This document shows, piece after piece, positions 8,319 to 17,923 of a stretch of 64,000 bases of DNA. Position numbers and translations under genes: made by a program. A model generated the notes under the pieces. That model did no database searches, was not told the origin of the DNA, and saw only the letters and a program-made list of their open reading frames with translations. Source of the DNA: UBA6522 sp965262365 (lineage in GTDB: Bacteria > Pseudomonadota > Gammaproteobacteria > Steroidobacterales > Rariloculaceae). Position 1 is the stretch's first letter. Every line of letters begins with the position of its first letter. The stretch covers positions 868,001-932,000 of the forward strand of contig OZ253541.1 in NCBI GenBank assembly GCA_965262365.1. The letters run 5' to 3'.

Positions 8319-9391
8319 TGCAAGACATTGAACTCAAGAACCCGGTGATGCAACGATGCGGACTTGGAGCGGGTCTGCGGCGAGGGTTGCTGCTGGCGTC
8401 GCTGCTCGCGTTGGGCGCGTTCGCCGCCGAAGCGCCGGCCATCGAACTGAAGCTTGCAACCGTGGCGCCGGATGGCACGGCCTGGATGCGGGAGATGCGC
8501 GCCGGAGCGGAGCTGATCGAGGAAAGGACGGAAGGCCGGGTTCAGTTCAAGTTCTATCCCGGAGGCGTCATGGGCAACGACGCCCAGGTGCTTCGCCGGA
8601 TGCGCGTCGGGCAAATTCATGGCGGCGCGTTCGCGGTATCGGGAATGCTGGAGCGTTACAGCGCGATCGGTCTGTACGGAGTGCCGTTGACAATTCGATC
8701 GCTCGACGAAATCGACTATGTCCGCGAGCGAATGGATCCGGCCTTGAATGCAGGCCTGGAAGATGCCGGCTTTATCTCGTTCGGGTTCATAGAAGGCGGC
8801 TTCGCGCTCATGATGGCCAACGAACCTGTTCGCGGCGTGGAGGATATGCGCCGGCGCAAGGTCTGGATTCCCGAAGGCGATCAAACGAGTAGCGTGGCGC
8901 TTGAGGCCCTGGGGTTGTCTCCTGTCGCGCTGCCGATCACCGACGTCCTCACCGGGTTGCAGACGGGGCTTCTCGATATCGTAGCGGCCTCGCCCGTGGT
9001 CGCCCTGGTGCTGCAGTGGCATACCAAGATCAAGTACGTCACCGATCTGCCCGTGGTCTATTCCATGGGTATATTCGCATTGGACGCACGGCCGTTCGGG
9101 CAATTGACCGAAGGCGACCAGCAGATTGTTCGAGAAGTCATGACGGACGCCGTCCAGCGGCTGGACCGGCAGGCCCGGGCAGACAATGCGCAGGCCCGCG
9201 AAGTCATGGAGAATATGGGGATTGAATTTGTTTCCGTCGACCCGGCGGATGTTTCGGAATGGCGGGCAACTATCGCCGACACGATGCCTCAGTATATTCG
9301 GCGCAATGCAAACGACGCCCGATTCTATGACGAATTACTGGCTACCCTGGAAGAGTATCGGCGTACCGGGAACGCCGATTCGGGTCCGTAG
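8318..9391 (+). CDS. TRAP transporter substrate-binding protein, DctP family
   Basis: A 357-residue periplasmic solute receptor. A signal peptide (GLLLASLLALGAFAAEA) precedes the mature start IELKLATVAPDGTAWM, a typical DctP opening. The stretch VRFKFYPGG-like (residues ~73-81, VQFKFYPGG) and the helix LRRMRVGQIHGGAF are family hallmarks. TatT lies directly upstream and the two permease subunits directly downstream, so this is a four-gene TRAP system. The ligand cannot be read from sequence. The TatT-linked subgroup is thought to bind hydrophobic or otherwise unusual ligands rather than simple C4-dicarboxylates. Confidence 0.9.
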   Translation: MQDIELKNPVMQRCGLGAGLRRGLLLASLLALGAFAAEAPAIELKLATVAPDGTAWMREMRAGAELIEERTEGRVQFKFYPGGVMGNDAQVLRRMRVGQIHGGAFAVSGMLERYSAIGLYGVPLTIRSLDEIDYVRERMDPALNAGLEDAGFISFGFIEGGFALMMANEPVRGVEDMRRRKVWIPEGDQTSSVALEALGLSPVALPITDVLTGLQTGLLDIVAASPVVALVLQWHTKIKYVTDLPVVYSMGIFALDARPFGQLTEGDQQIVREVMTDAVQRLDRQARADNAQAREVMENMGIEFVSVDPADVSEWRATIADTMPQYIRRNANDARFYDELLATLEEYRRTGNADSGP

Positions 9392-9421
9392 CGCTAGCTA
9401 CAGCATCCTGCTGAGTTCAGA

Positions 9422-9913
9422 GTGAACGCCCGGCACACGCGCTGGCTGATGCTGGCGGAACGCTGGGGCATTTGGCTGGAAAACGCCGTCCTGTTCCTGT
9501 TGTTGGGCGGGCTGATCGTGCTTGCCACGAGCCAGATCGCGCTCCGCAATATATTCTCCACGGGATTGCCCTGGGCAGATCCTGTCGTGCGCATGATGGT
9601 TCTGTGGCTTGCATTGGTCGGCGGTATCGTCGCAGGACGCGATCGCAAGCAGATCGCCATCGACGTGGTAACCCGCCTGCTTCCTGAACGGGCGCGCCGG
9701 ATAGCGGATACTGCCAGTTGCCTGTTTACCTCCGCAGTCACCACCGCGCTTGCCTGGCATTCGTTGCGCTTCGTGCGGGATTCCTACGCCTTCGGAGATA
9801 CGGTGTTCAATGGTTGGCCGGCGTGGATCTTCCAGATCATCCTGCCCATCGGATTCGCGGCAATCGCCTACCGTTACTTTCTGCGCGCGCTGATGCCGGG
9901 GGCGGACCGATGA
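9422..9913 (+). CDS. TRAP transporter small permease, DctQ family
   Basis: 163 residues with four membrane segments, the standard DctQ topology. The conserved stretch GLPWADPVVRMMVLWLALVG sits at residues ~46-65, followed by GRDRKQIAIDV. The start is GTG at 9422, 30 bases after dctP. Its stop overlaps the ATG of the large permease (ATGA), indicating translational coupling. Confidence 0.92.
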   Translation: MNARHTRWLMLAERWGIWLENAVLFLLLGGLIVLATSQIALRNIFSTGLPWADPVVRMMVLWLALVGGIVAGRDRKQIAIDVVTRLLPERARRIADTASCLFTSAVTTALAWHSLRFVRDSYAFGDTVFNGWPAWIFQIILPIGFAAIAYRYFLRALMPGADR

Positions 9914-11166
9914 TTATCACGGGCCTGCTGTTGCTCGCGATGGTGCTGCTCGGAGCGCCGCTGTTCGCTGTGATCGCGGCCAGCGCCATGCTTGGATTCT
10001 ACCGGTCAGGCATCGATCTTTCGGTCGTCGCCATCGAATTCTTCGGCATTTCCGAAATGCCCATACTGGTCGCCATACCGCTGTTCACCTTTGCCGGGTT
10101 CGTGCTCAGCGAGAGCGGCAGCGCGCGGCGACTGGTGCGCCTCTCCAATGCCCTCCTGGGCTGGTTTCCAGGCGGGCTCGCCATCATTTCTCTGGCCGCC
10201 TGTGCGCTCTTTACTGCGTTTACCGGCGCCTCCGGCGTCACCATAGTCGCCCTGGGCGCGCTGCTCTACCCGGCGCTGTCGCAGGCGGGATATGAGGAAC
10301 GTTTCAGCTTGGGGCTCATCACCACGTCCGGCAGCCTGGGCTTGTTGTTCGCACCGTCGTTGCCCTTGATTCTCTATGGCATCGTCGCCGGGGTTTCCAT
10401 CGATCAACTCTTTCTCGCGGGGATCCTTCCCGGCGTGCTGATGCTGGTTGTGCTCTCCGGCTACGTCATCTGGAAGAACCGGCACGTCCGCCAGTCGTTG
10501 GCCAAGGCATCCTGGACCGAAGTCTCCGGGGCATTGCGCGAGTCGATCTGGGAGTTGCCGTTGCCGGTATTCGTGCTCGGCGGTATCTATAGCGGGTATT
10601 TTGCGGTATCGGAGGCGGCTGCCGTTACCGCGCTGTACGTCATCATTGTCGAGATGATCGTGCTTCGAGAGATTCCCTGGCGGGAGTTGCCGAGAATTAT
10701 CCGCGAGTCGATGGTTCTGGTCGGCGCGATCCTGATGATCCTGGGTGTCTCGCTGGCATCGACGAACTACATGATCGACGCGGGCGTGCCGCAACGACTG
10801 TTTGAATTAGTCGATACCTACGTGTCCGGACAGGCGACCTTTCTGCTTGCGATGCTGATTTTCCTGCTCATTCTTGGTGCCATCCTGGACATATTTTCGG
10901 CGATCGTCCTGGTGGTTCCGCTCATATTGCCCGTCGCTTCCCTGTACGGAATCCACCCGGTTCACCTGGGCATCGTCTTTCTTGCAGCCATGCAACTGGG
11001 ATACCTGACACCTCCGGTCGGCCTGAATCTCTTCATCGCCAGCTTCCGTTTCGAGCGGAGTATCGTCGAAGTCTTTCGAGCAACGTTTCCCTTTTTCATC
11101 CTGTTGTTTATCACCGTGGTCATCATTGCCTATTGGCCCGGACTTTCGCTCGTGCTCTTGAACTGA
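9910..11166 (+). CDS. TRAP transporter large permease, DctM family
   Basis: A 418-residue ion-coupled transporter subunit with about twelve membrane segments. It begins MIITGLLLLAMVLLGAPLFA, and the family pattern SGASGVTIVALGALLYPAL-like (FTGASGVTIVALGALLYP) and LTPPVGLNLFI near the C-terminus are visible. The reading frame is open further upstream, but the ATG at 9910 overlapping the dctQ stop is the natural start. It completes the tatT-dctP-dctQ-dctM operon. Confidence 0.93.
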   Translation: MIITGLLLLAMVLLGAPLFAVIAASAMLGFYRSGIDLSVVAIEFFGISEMPILVAIPLFTFAGFVLSESGSARRLVRLSNALLGWFPGGLAIISLAACALFTAFTGASGVTIVALGALLYPALSQAGYEERFSLGLITTSGSLGLLFAPSLPLILYGIVAGVSIDQLFLAGILPGVLMLVVLSGYVIWKNRHVRQSLAKASWTEVSGALRESIWELPLPVFVLGGIYSGYFAVSEAAAVTALYVIIVEMIVLREIPWRELPRIIRESMVLVGAILMILGVSLASTNYMIDAGVPQRLFELVDTYVSGQATFLLAMLIFLLILGAILDIFSAIVLVVPLILPVASLYGIHPVHLGIVFLAAMQLGYLTPPVGLNLFIASFRFERSIVEVFRATFPFFILLFITVVIIAYWPGLSLVLLN

Positions 11167-11222
11167 ATGGCGCGCGCGGGTCAAACTCAGGTGACGGATT
11201 TCCCGAATCGTGTGAGTAATCA

Positions 11223-13070
11223 ATGAATGTACGCAGATTGACAAGATCATTGTTTGTCGGCATTTGGCGCGCAGCGGACGGTGCAAGAAAGCTTCTGCAT
11301 CTGGCTTTTCTGCTCTTCGTCGTCGTCATCCTGCTGGCGGGTGTCGCCCGCGAGCAGCCTCGCGTTCCGGCGCAGGCTGCGCTGATGGTCGCGCCGCAAG
11401 GCGACCTGGTAGAGCAACTGTCCGGCGGGCCGCTGGAGCGCGGGCTCGCGGCGGCGCAAGGCGTGGGCCTTGGCGAAACCCTGCTCAAGGATCACATCGA
11501 CGCGATACGTGCCGCGGCGGAGGACGACCGCATCGAAGCACTGGTGCTGGACCTGGACGGCTTGACCGGCGGCGGTCTGAGCAAACTTCAGGAACTGGCC
11601 GATGAAATCATACGATTCAAGGAAAGCGAGAAGCCGGTCGTTGCTGTCGGCGACACTTTTACGCGGGACCAGTACTACCTCGCGGCCCACGCCGACGAGA
11701 TTTACATGAACCCGATGGGCGCCATTTCAATCACCGGTTACGGTCGCTTTCTTCCGTACTACAGGTCCGCCATCGACAAGCTCTATATCGACTATCACGT
11801 CTGGACCGTCGGCGAGTACAAGTCATTCGTGGAACCTGTCAGCCGCGATGACATGTCGCCGGAAGATCGCGAGGCTTCCGAAGTCTTTCTCGGAGCGCTT
11901 TGGGATGCCTACCAGGCGGATGTGACCGCAGCGCGCCAACTTCCGGGCGATGCCCTGCAACGGTATGCGGACGAAACGGTCGAACTCCTTGCAGCCGCCG
12001 GCGGCGACACGGCGCGTATGGCGCTGGATTATGGCCTGGTTGACGATCTGCTGAGCCGGGGCCAGATTCGCCAGCGCCTGGACGAGTTGGTGGGGGAGGC
12101 CGATGACGACGAATACGATACCGTTGACGTGTCGGACTATTTGGCCGCAACCGGAATGGCAACCGAGGAACCGGATACGGACGACGCGATTGCCGTTATC
12201 GTAGCGTCGGGATCGATTCTGGACGGGTCGCAGCCGCCGGGTACCGTGGGCGGCGACTCGACCGCCCGCACGATTCGCCGCGCCACCGAGGACGACGACG
12301 TCAAGGCCCTGGTGCTCAGAGTCGACAGCCCCGGCGGCAGCGCCTTCGCATCGGAGGTCATTCTGAGCGAGTTGCAGGACTTCCGGGAAAGCGGGCGACC
12401 GTTGGTGGTGTCGATGAGCAGCGTGGCGGCGTCGGGCGGCTACTGGATATCCATGGGAGCGGACGAGATATGGGCAAGCCCCACCACCATTACGGGCTCC
12501 ATCGGCGTGGGCGCAACGTTTCCCACGTTCAGCCGCACGCTGGATCAAGTCGGGGTGCATGTGGATGGGGTGGGTACCACGTGGCTGTCGGGGCAGGGCA
12601 GCCCCTTGCGCGAACTCAGTGCCGACGTATCGGCGATGGTCCAGCATGGTGTCGAGCGCGTGTATGCTGATTTTATCGGCAAGATATCCGAATTTAGAGA
12701 CAAATCGGTTGAAGATGTCGACATGATCGCGCGCGGTCGTGTCTGGATCGCCAGCGACGCGCAGGAATTCGGCCTGGTGGATGAGTTGGGTAACCTGGAC
12801 GACGCGATCGCTTCGGCGGCGGCATTGGCGGACCTCGCGGAGGGCGAATACCGAGTGCAGTACTTCACCAGGGAACTGAACCTGGCAGAGCAGATTGCGC
12901 TGGAGTTGATCCAGGTGGCGGCGCCGCTGACTCGCGCGTTGAACATCGGGCCGCGATTCCCCGAATCGTTGCAGACGCTATTGGAGATCGCGGCGGAACC
13001 GTTCCGGTTTGTAGATCACCTGAACGATCCACGGGACATCTACATCTACTGTTTCTGCGACGTTCGTTAA
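11223..13070 (+). CDS. sppA: signal peptide peptidase SppA, long form
   Basis: Membrane-anchored serine protease (S49) that degrades cleaved signal peptides. The 615 residues match the 67-kDa form with two tandem protease-fold domains. An N-terminal membrane helix lies at ~23-41. The catalytic lysine is in VGEYKSFVEP (~residue 200) in the first domain. The nucleophile serine is in SSVAASGGYW (~residue 405) in the second, following DSPGGSAFAS. The last bases overlap the stop of the convergent sixA-like gene. Confidence 0.95.
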   Translation: MNVRRLTRSLFVGIWRAADGARKLLHLAFLLFVVVILLAGVAREQPRVPAQAALMVAPQGDLVEQLSGGPLERGLAAAQGVGLGETLLKDHIDAIRAAAEDDRIEALVLDLDGLTGGGLSKLQELADEIIRFKESEKPVVAVGDTFTRDQYYLAAHADEIYMNPMGAISITGYGRFLPYYRSAIDKLYIDYHVWTVGEYKSFVEPVSRDDMSPEDREASEVFLGALWDAYQADVTAARQLPGDALQRYADETVELLAAAGGDTARMALDYGLVDDLLSRGQIRQRLDELVGEADDDEYDTVDVSDYLAATGMATEEPDTDDAIAVIVASGSILDGSQPPGTVGGDSTARTIRRATEDDDVKALVLRVDSPGGSAFASEVILSELQDFRESGRPLVVSMSSVAASGGYWISMGADEIWASPTTITGSIGVGATFPTFSRTLDQVGVHVDGVGTTWLSGQGSPLRELSADVSAMVQHGVERVYADFIGKISEFRDKSVEDVDMIARGRVWIASDAQEFGLVDELGNLDDAIASAAALADLAEGEYRVQYFTRELNLAEQIALELIQVAAPLTRALNIGPRFPESLQTLLEIAAEPFRFVDHLNDPRDIYIYCFCDVR

Positions 13071-13558
13071 CGGTTCTTGGGGTAGTCCCAGGACAGGTAT
13101 TTCGCCGGGACTTGCGCAATTTCCGACCAGTCCCGTACCGGAAATTCCATGGCGACGTACCCGGCTGTGGGGAGATTGTCCAGGCGCAATTCGGGCAGCA
13201 GCAGGTTCGCCAGGTCCGTAAAGCCGGGGTTGTGACCGACAACGATGATTTCGGGCCATTCGGCGGGCTGTTCCATGATGAACTGGAGAATCTGCTGGGT
13301 TCCGGCGAAGTACAGGCGTTGGCTTGATCGTACGTCTTCCAGCGGGTAGTCAAGCGCGACCGCGATCTGCCCGGCCGTAGTCAGCGCACGATTTGCCGTG
13401 CTGGACAGAATGGCCGATGGCCGAGCCCCGCGGGCCGCGAGCCGGGCGCCCATCATCGGCGCATCTCGCTCACCGCGTTTCGAAAGCGGCCGGTCGTTAT
13501 CGGCGAGTCCCGGATTGTTCCAGCTCGACTTGGCGTGACGAAACAGCGTCAGACGCAT
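13067..13558 (-). CDS. SixA-like histidine phosphatase
   Basis: 163 residues. The histidine phosphatase fold is shown by LFRHAKSSW at the N-terminus (R7-H8) and by the second catalytic histidine in VVGHNPGFTDL. E. coli SixA removes phosphate from histidine phosphotransfer domains. Members of this short group are often annotated only as phosphohistidine phosphatase. I chose the ATG at 13558, where the domain begins, not the upstream extension. It is the last gene of the suf run on this strand and converges on sppA, the stop codons overlapping. Confidence 0.85.
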   Translation of the reverse strand: MRLTLFRHAKSSWNNPGLADNDRPLSKRGERDAPMMGARLAARGARPSAILSSTANRALTTAGQIAVALDYPLEDVRSSQRLYFAGTQQILQFIMEQPAEWPEIIVVGHNPGFTDLANLLLPELRLDNLPTAGYVAMEFPVRDWSEIAQVPAKYLSWDYPKNR

Positions 13559-13587
13559 CGCTGCACCGGGACTCTTGCCACGGGCTG

Positions 13588-14142
13588 CTACAGCAGGCCC
13601 GCTTCGAGACGCGCGACCTCTGACATCATCGACTGGCTCCACGGGGGATCGAAAACCAGATCCACGTTCGCCGCCATAACCGTAGGGATGATCTCGATTT
13701 TGTCCCTGACGTCCTGCGCGAGGATGTCTCCCATTCCGCATCCTGGCGCGGTCAACGTCATTTCGACGTTGACGATGCGTTCGCCCGACGATGGTCCCGG
13801 CAACAGTTCGAAGCTGTAAATCAGGCCCAGATCTACGATATTGATCGGGATTTCCGGGTCATAGCAGGTCCTGAGCTGGTTCCAGATCACTGTCTCCAGT
13901 TCTTCCTGGGTGGCGTTCGGGGGCACCTCCGGGGGCAGGATGGGTTCCTTGCCGATGGCGTCGGCATCGATCCCGGCAATACGGAAGAGGTTGCCTTCGA
14001 TATAGATAGTGAAACTCCCGCCCAGGGACTGGGTCAGGAAGCCCGAGACGCCTTCGGGCAAGGTCACTTCATCGCCGGCAGGAATGATGACCGCGTCGCA
14101 ATCCCTGGAGAACATCACCGGCTCGTTATGCCCGTAGTACAT
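13588..14142 (-). CDS. sufT: Fe-S cluster assembly protein SufT
   Basis: 184 residues. The C-terminal half is a DUF59/MIP18 domain with YDPEIPINIVDLGLIYS and TLTAPGCGMGDILAQDV. The N-terminal ~80 residues (VIIPAGDEVTLPEG, SFTIYIEGNLFRI) are specific to the long SufT form. SufT-type proteins take part in maturation of Fe-S proteins under high demand. It lies three bases after sufU and belongs to the operon. The conserved cysteine is in PGCGMG. Confidence 0.9.
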   Translation of the reverse strand: MYYGHNEPVMFSRDCDAVIIPAGDEVTLPEGVSGFLTQSLGGSFTIYIEGNLFRIAGIDADAIGKEPILPPEVPPNATQEELETVIWNQLRTCYDPEIPINIVDLGLIYSFELLPGPSSGERIVNVEMTLTAPGCGMGDILAQDVRDKIEIIPTVMAANVDLVFDPPWSQSMMSEVARLEAGLL

Positions 14143-14145
14143 CGT

Positions 14146-14601
14146 TCACTCCGTGGAGATTCGGTTCCGGGATCCTGAAATTGCGCCGATAAGCGCGTGC
14201 CACGCGAGGGTGGCGCACTTCACTCGCGTGGGATAGGCGCGTACGCCGGACAGGACCGCGAGCTTGTCCAATTCCTCCAGATCGACATCGGCCAATGTGT
14301 CATTGCCGGTGAGCATCTCATGAACGCGGTCGAACAGATTCTCAAGTTCCGCAATGGAATTGCCCTTTGCTTTCTCGGTCATCAGCGAGGACGAAGCAAC
14401 CGAGATTGCGCAGCCCGTTCCCTTGAAGCGAATGTCCCGTACTTGCTCGCCGTCGAGGTTGACATAAAGCGTCATGCGATCGCCGCAGAGCGGATTGACG
14501 CCTTCCACGACGCGATCGGCACCCTCGAGCTCGCCGAAATTGCGGGGCTGGCGGTTATGATCGAGGATCACCTCCCGGTACAGTTCCTGCAGTTCGTTCA
14601 C
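14146..14601 (-). CDS. sufU: SUF system scaffold/sulfurtransferase SufU
   Basis: 151 residues, NifU N-terminal-like fold. C39 with D41 (NPLCGD), C64 (GTGCAIS) and C129 (VKCATLAW) form the expected zinc/cysteine site. SufU accepts persulfide sulfur from SufS. The GTG start overlaps the sufS stop by four bases (GTGA), so the two are translationally coupled. The longer reading frame upstream lies inside sufS and was not used. Confidence 0.93.
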   Translation of the reverse strand: MNELQELYREVILDHNRQPRNFGELEGADRVVEGVNPLCGDRMTLYVNLDGEQVRDIRFKGTGCAISVASSSLMTEKAKGNSIAELENLFDRVHEMLTGNDTLADVDLEELDKLAVLSGVRAYPTRVKCATLAWHALIGAISGSRNRISTE

Positions 14602-15851
14602 AGGAACAACTCCGCCGCCTGGTTCAATCCCACGACCAGTTGGTCTACATCGCCGCGATTGTTGTACAGGGCGAACGATGCGCGTGCCGTGGCCGGGACC
14701 CCGAAGTGCTCCATCACCGGCATGGCGCAATGATGCCCGGTGCGAATGGCGACGCCTTCCATGTCGACAACGGTACCCAGGTCGTGGGCGTGAATGTCAC
14801 CGAGCGTGAACGAAACCACGCCGGCCTTCGCCGCCGCCGTACCGATCAGACGAATACCCGGCAGTTCCGACAATCGCTCCGTTGCGTATTGCAGCAGATC
14901 GGCCTCGTGTTGCGCCACCTCTGCAAAGTCGATGCCCGAGAGATAGTCGATGGCGGCACCGAGTCCAACCGCCCCCGTAATGTTTTGCGTGCCCGCTTCA
15001 AACTTGTAGGGCAGGGCGTTGTAGGTGGTTTTCTCGAATGTGACGGTACGAATCATCTCGCCGCCACCCTGATAGGGCGGCATCGCATCGAGCAGCGCGC
15101 GCTTGCCGTACAACACGCCGATGCCGGTAGGCCCGAACGCCTTGTGGCCGGAAAATGCGTAGAAGTCGCAGTCCAGAGCCTGTACATCGATACGCATATG
15201 GGGTGTGGCCTGAGCGCCGTCCAGCAAAACCAGGGCGCCCACGTTGTGAGCGGCGGCGATAATGTCCTGCACGGGATTGATCGTTCCCAGGGCGTTGGAG
15301 ACGTGAACCACCGCGACGATCCTGGTGCGATCGTTCAGCAGGCGGTGAAAGGCCTCCATGTCCAGCTCACCGGTGCCCGTGATGGGCGCGGCCACCAGGC
15401 GCGCTCCCGTCTGTTCGCAGATCATCTGCCAGGGAACGATGTTCGAGTGGTGCTCCATCCAGGTGATGAGCACTTCGTCACCGGGCCCGAGCCGGGTCTT
15501 GCCCAAACTGGCGGCGACGAGATTGACCGATTCGGTCGTTCCCCTGGTAAAGATGATTTCGTCGGACCCCGACGCATTGATATATTCGCGCACCTTGTCC
15601 CGGGCGCCTTCGTAGGCGTCCGTGGCACGTTGGCTCAATTGGTGCACGCCCCTGTGCACGTTGGCATGGTTGCGCTGCTCGTGGGCAACCATGGCATCGA
15701 TCACGGCCTGGGGCCGTTGCCCCGAGGCGGCGCTGTCCAGGTAGGCCAGCGGTTTTCCGTGAACCTGCTGATGCAGCGCGGGAAAATCGGCTCGGCGAGC
15801 GACAATATCTGTTGCCTGCCTTGAACGCGCGATGTCGCTGACAGCACTCAC
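14598..15851 (-). CDS. sufS: cysteine desulfurase SufS
   Basis: PLP-dependent enzyme that takes sulfur from cysteine as an enzyme-bound persulfide. The 417 residues include the PLP lysine in AFSGHKAFGPTGIGVLYG and the catalytic cysteine C375 in RTGHHCAMPVM, the SufS-type loop. YLDSAASGQRP near the N-terminus is also typical. It overlaps sufD by four bases. The partner SufU follows at once, as in SufS-SufU systems. No sufE was seen. Confidence 0.96.
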   Translation of the reverse strand: MSAVSDIARSRQATDIVARRADFPALHQQVHGKPLAYLDSAASGQRPQAVIDAMVAHEQRNHANVHRGVHQLSQRATDAYEGARDKVREYINASGSDEIIFTRGTTESVNLVAASLGKTRLGPGDEVLITWMEHHSNIVPWQMICEQTGARLVAAPITGTGELDMEAFHRLLNDRTRIVAVVHVSNALGTINPVQDIIAAAHNVGALVLLDGAQATPHMRIDVQALDCDFYAFSGHKAFGPTGIGVLYGKRALLDAMPPYQGGGEMIRTVTFEKTTYNALPYKFEAGTQNITGAVGLGAAIDYLSGIDFAEVAQHEADLLQYATERLSELPGIRLIGTAAAKAGVVSFTLGDIHAHDLGTVVDMEGVAIRTGHHCAMPVMEHFGVPATARASFALYNNRGDVDQLVVGLNQAAELFL

Positions 15852-17155
15852 AGCAACCCTCCCCAGTGCTCGTAGTCGGGCAGATGGCCGGCGACGGCGG
15901 TCACGACCCGCTTGCGCAGTTCAGGAACCTCTATCCGGCGCAGCAATTCATTTGCGAACGCAAATATCAGCAATCCTCTGGCCGTCTCTTCATCCACGCC
16001 CCTGGTGCGGAGATAGAAGAGTTGCTCGGTATCCAGTTCGCCCACGGTGGCGCCGTGGGTGCACTTGACGTCGTCGTTGTAGATTTCCAGTTCCGGCTTG
16101 GTGTCCACTTCACTGTGTTCGGAGAGCAGCAGGTTGTCGCTCGACTGACGCGCATCGGTTCCGTGGGCGCCTGGGTGGACCACCACCTTGCCGTTGAAAA
16201 CGCCGCGGCCTCTTTCGCCGACGATGCCACGAAAGGCTTCGTTGCTGGTCGTGTCGGGCGCGATGTGATCGATGCGGGTGTGGTTGTCCACGTGCTGGCC
16301 CCGGGACGCCAGGAATACGCCCGTGATGTCGCAGTAAGCACCGGGCTCGGCCAACTCGACCCGAAGGTCGTTGCGAACCAGGCGGCCGCCGAGGTCCACG
16401 TAGCCGAGCTTGACGCCGGCATCGCGAGCCAGCCTGACATCGAGCAGTTCGGTGTGCAAATGCTCTTCGGCGTGCTCCTGCAGCCGATAGAGCGTGAGTT
16501 GGGAGCCCGCCTCCTGGGTCGCCTGCGTGACCGAGTTTGTCCAGCCGGCACCGTCCTGGGCGGCGAAGTGTTGAACGACGCAAAGGCGGCTGTTCGGTCC
16601 CAGGTCAATCAGGATGCGCGATTGCGCCGCGCTGTTGTTCGCGGCGCCACCGAAAAAGATCAAATGCAGCGGCTGAAGAACCTCGACGTTCGCGTCGACC
16701 CGAATCAGCGTGCAGTCGGACGAGAACGCGGTATTGATGGCGGCCAGCGGATAGTCGTGAAACTGCTTGTCCGTCTGAATCGCGCGAACGCGGCGCCAGG
16801 CCGTGTCCTGATCCAGTATTTTCACACCCGGCGGCAGGGAGGGTGTTGCAGTATCGGCCAGGCGTTGCCCGTCCAGGAAAACCAGTCGCGGCGCGTCGGG
16901 GACGAGTTCGAGGCCCGGCAATCGCTTCAGTGCCTGGCGACGGCGACCCTCGCTTGGCGCCCTGGGCAGGGGATCGAACCGTCCCGTCACGATCGGCTTC
17001 AGGTCGGTGTACTTCCAGTCTTCGTCCCTGCGTGTCGGGTATCCACGCCGGGCGAACGCGTCCATTGCCTGACGGCGCGCTGCGCGAGAGCCGTCGAACC
17101 TGGCCAGCCGATCCAGGCTGGCGTCAAAGGTGGACTGGAGTTCGGCCGTGTTCAT
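15848..17155 (-). CDS. sufD: Fe-S assembly scaffold subunit SufD
   Basis: 435 residues. SufD forms the SufBC2D complex with SufB and SufC. The right-handed beta-helix core is visible, with VVVHPGAHGTDARQSSDNLL and CTHGATVGELDTEQLFYL, which includes the conserved C-terminal histidine region. RRDEDWKYTDL near residue 37 is a typical SufD start motif. It overlaps sufC by four bases and sufS by four bases. Confidence 0.95.
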   Translation of the reverse strand: MNTAELQSTFDASLDRLARFDGSRAARRQAMDAFARRGYPTRRDEDWKYTDLKPIVTGRFDPLPRAPSEGRRRQALKRLPGLELVPDAPRLVFLDGQRLADTATPSLPPGVKILDQDTAWRRVRAIQTDKQFHDYPLAAINTAFSSDCTLIRVDANVEVLQPLHLIFFGGAANNSAAQSRILIDLGPNSRLCVVQHFAAQDGAGWTNSVTQATQEAGSQLTLYRLQEHAEEHLHTELLDVRLARDAGVKLGYVDLGGRLVRNDLRVELAEPGAYCDITGVFLASRGQHVDNHTRIDHIAPDTTSNEAFRGIVGERGRGVFNGKVVVHPGAHGTDARQSSDNLLLSEHSEVDTKPELEIYNDDVKCTHGATVGELDTEQLFYLRTRGVDEETARGLLIFAFANELLRRIEVPELRKRVVTAVAGHLPDYEHWGGLL

Positions 17156-17922
17156 GGGACCGCGGAACCGTCGCGGAGCCAGTCGTAACCGCGCTCATCC
17201 AGGGTACGCGCGAGGTGCTGATCTCCAGACTTGACGATGCGCCCCTCGGAGAGAACGTGCACGTAGTCCGGCACCACCAGTTCCAGCAGACGCTCGTAGT
17301 GAGTGACCAGGACAGCCGCCCGCTCGGGATGTCGAAGGCTGTTGATTCCCGTGGCGACAACCTTCAGTGCGTCCACGTCCAGGCCCGAATCTGTTTCGTC
17401 GAGCACCGCAAGCTTGGGCTCGAGCATCAGCATCTGCAATATCTCGTTGCGCTTCTTCTCTCCGCCCGAGAACCCTTCGTTGACGCCCCTGTTCAGGAAT
17501 TCTTTCGATATTTTCATGAGTTCCATCTTATTCTTGATAAGTTTCATGAACTCGAAAGCATCGACCTGCTGGTGACCGTTGGAGGCGCGCTGGGCGTTGA
17601 GCGCAGCCTTGAGCAAGTAGGCGTTATTGACCCCCGGGATCTCTACGGGGTACTGAAATGCCAGGAAGAGTCCCTCCCGGGCCCGCTCTTCGGGCGCCAT
17701 GTCCAGCAAGTCCATGCCGCGGAAGCGGACTGACCCGTCTGTCACCGTGTACGTGTCCCGGCCGGCCAGCACTTGCGCCAGGGTGCTCTTTCCGGAGCCG
17801 TTGGGACCCATGATGGCGTGCACCGTGCCGGGGGCCACCTGAAGGTTCACGCCCTTGAGGATGGCGCGGTCGTCGACCGCGGCATGAAGATTGTCGATTT
17901 GCAGAAGTGGTTGCTCGTCCAT
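17152..17922 (-). CDS. sufC: Fe-S assembly ATPase SufC
   Basis: 256-residue ABC ATPase that powers remodelling of the SufBCD scaffold. Walker A is GPNGSGKST (39-47), the ABC signature is FSGGEKKRNEI, and Walker B is LAVLDETDSGLDVDAL. The SufC-type deviation after Walker B (ETDSGLD) is present. The gene lies one base after sufB and overlaps sufD. Confidence 0.97.
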   Translation of the reverse strand: MDEQPLLQIDNLHAAVDDRAILKGVNLQVAPGTVHAIMGPNGSGKSTLAQVLAGRDTYTVTDGSVRFRGMDLLDMAPEERAREGLFLAFQYPVEIPGVNNAYLLKAALNAQRASNGHQQVDAFEFMKLIKNKMELMKISKEFLNRGVNEGFSGGEKKRNEILQMLMLEPKLAVLDETDSGLDVDALKVVATGINSLRHPERAAVLVTHYERLLELVVPDYVHVLSEGRIVKSGDQHLARTLDERGYDWLRDGSAVP

Positions 17923-17923
17923 G

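Noticed and set aside
14640..17188. Two ~400-codon open frames on the plus strand across sufS and sufD
   Set aside because: They are shadows of the strongly conserved suf genes; no family feature can be seen in their translations.
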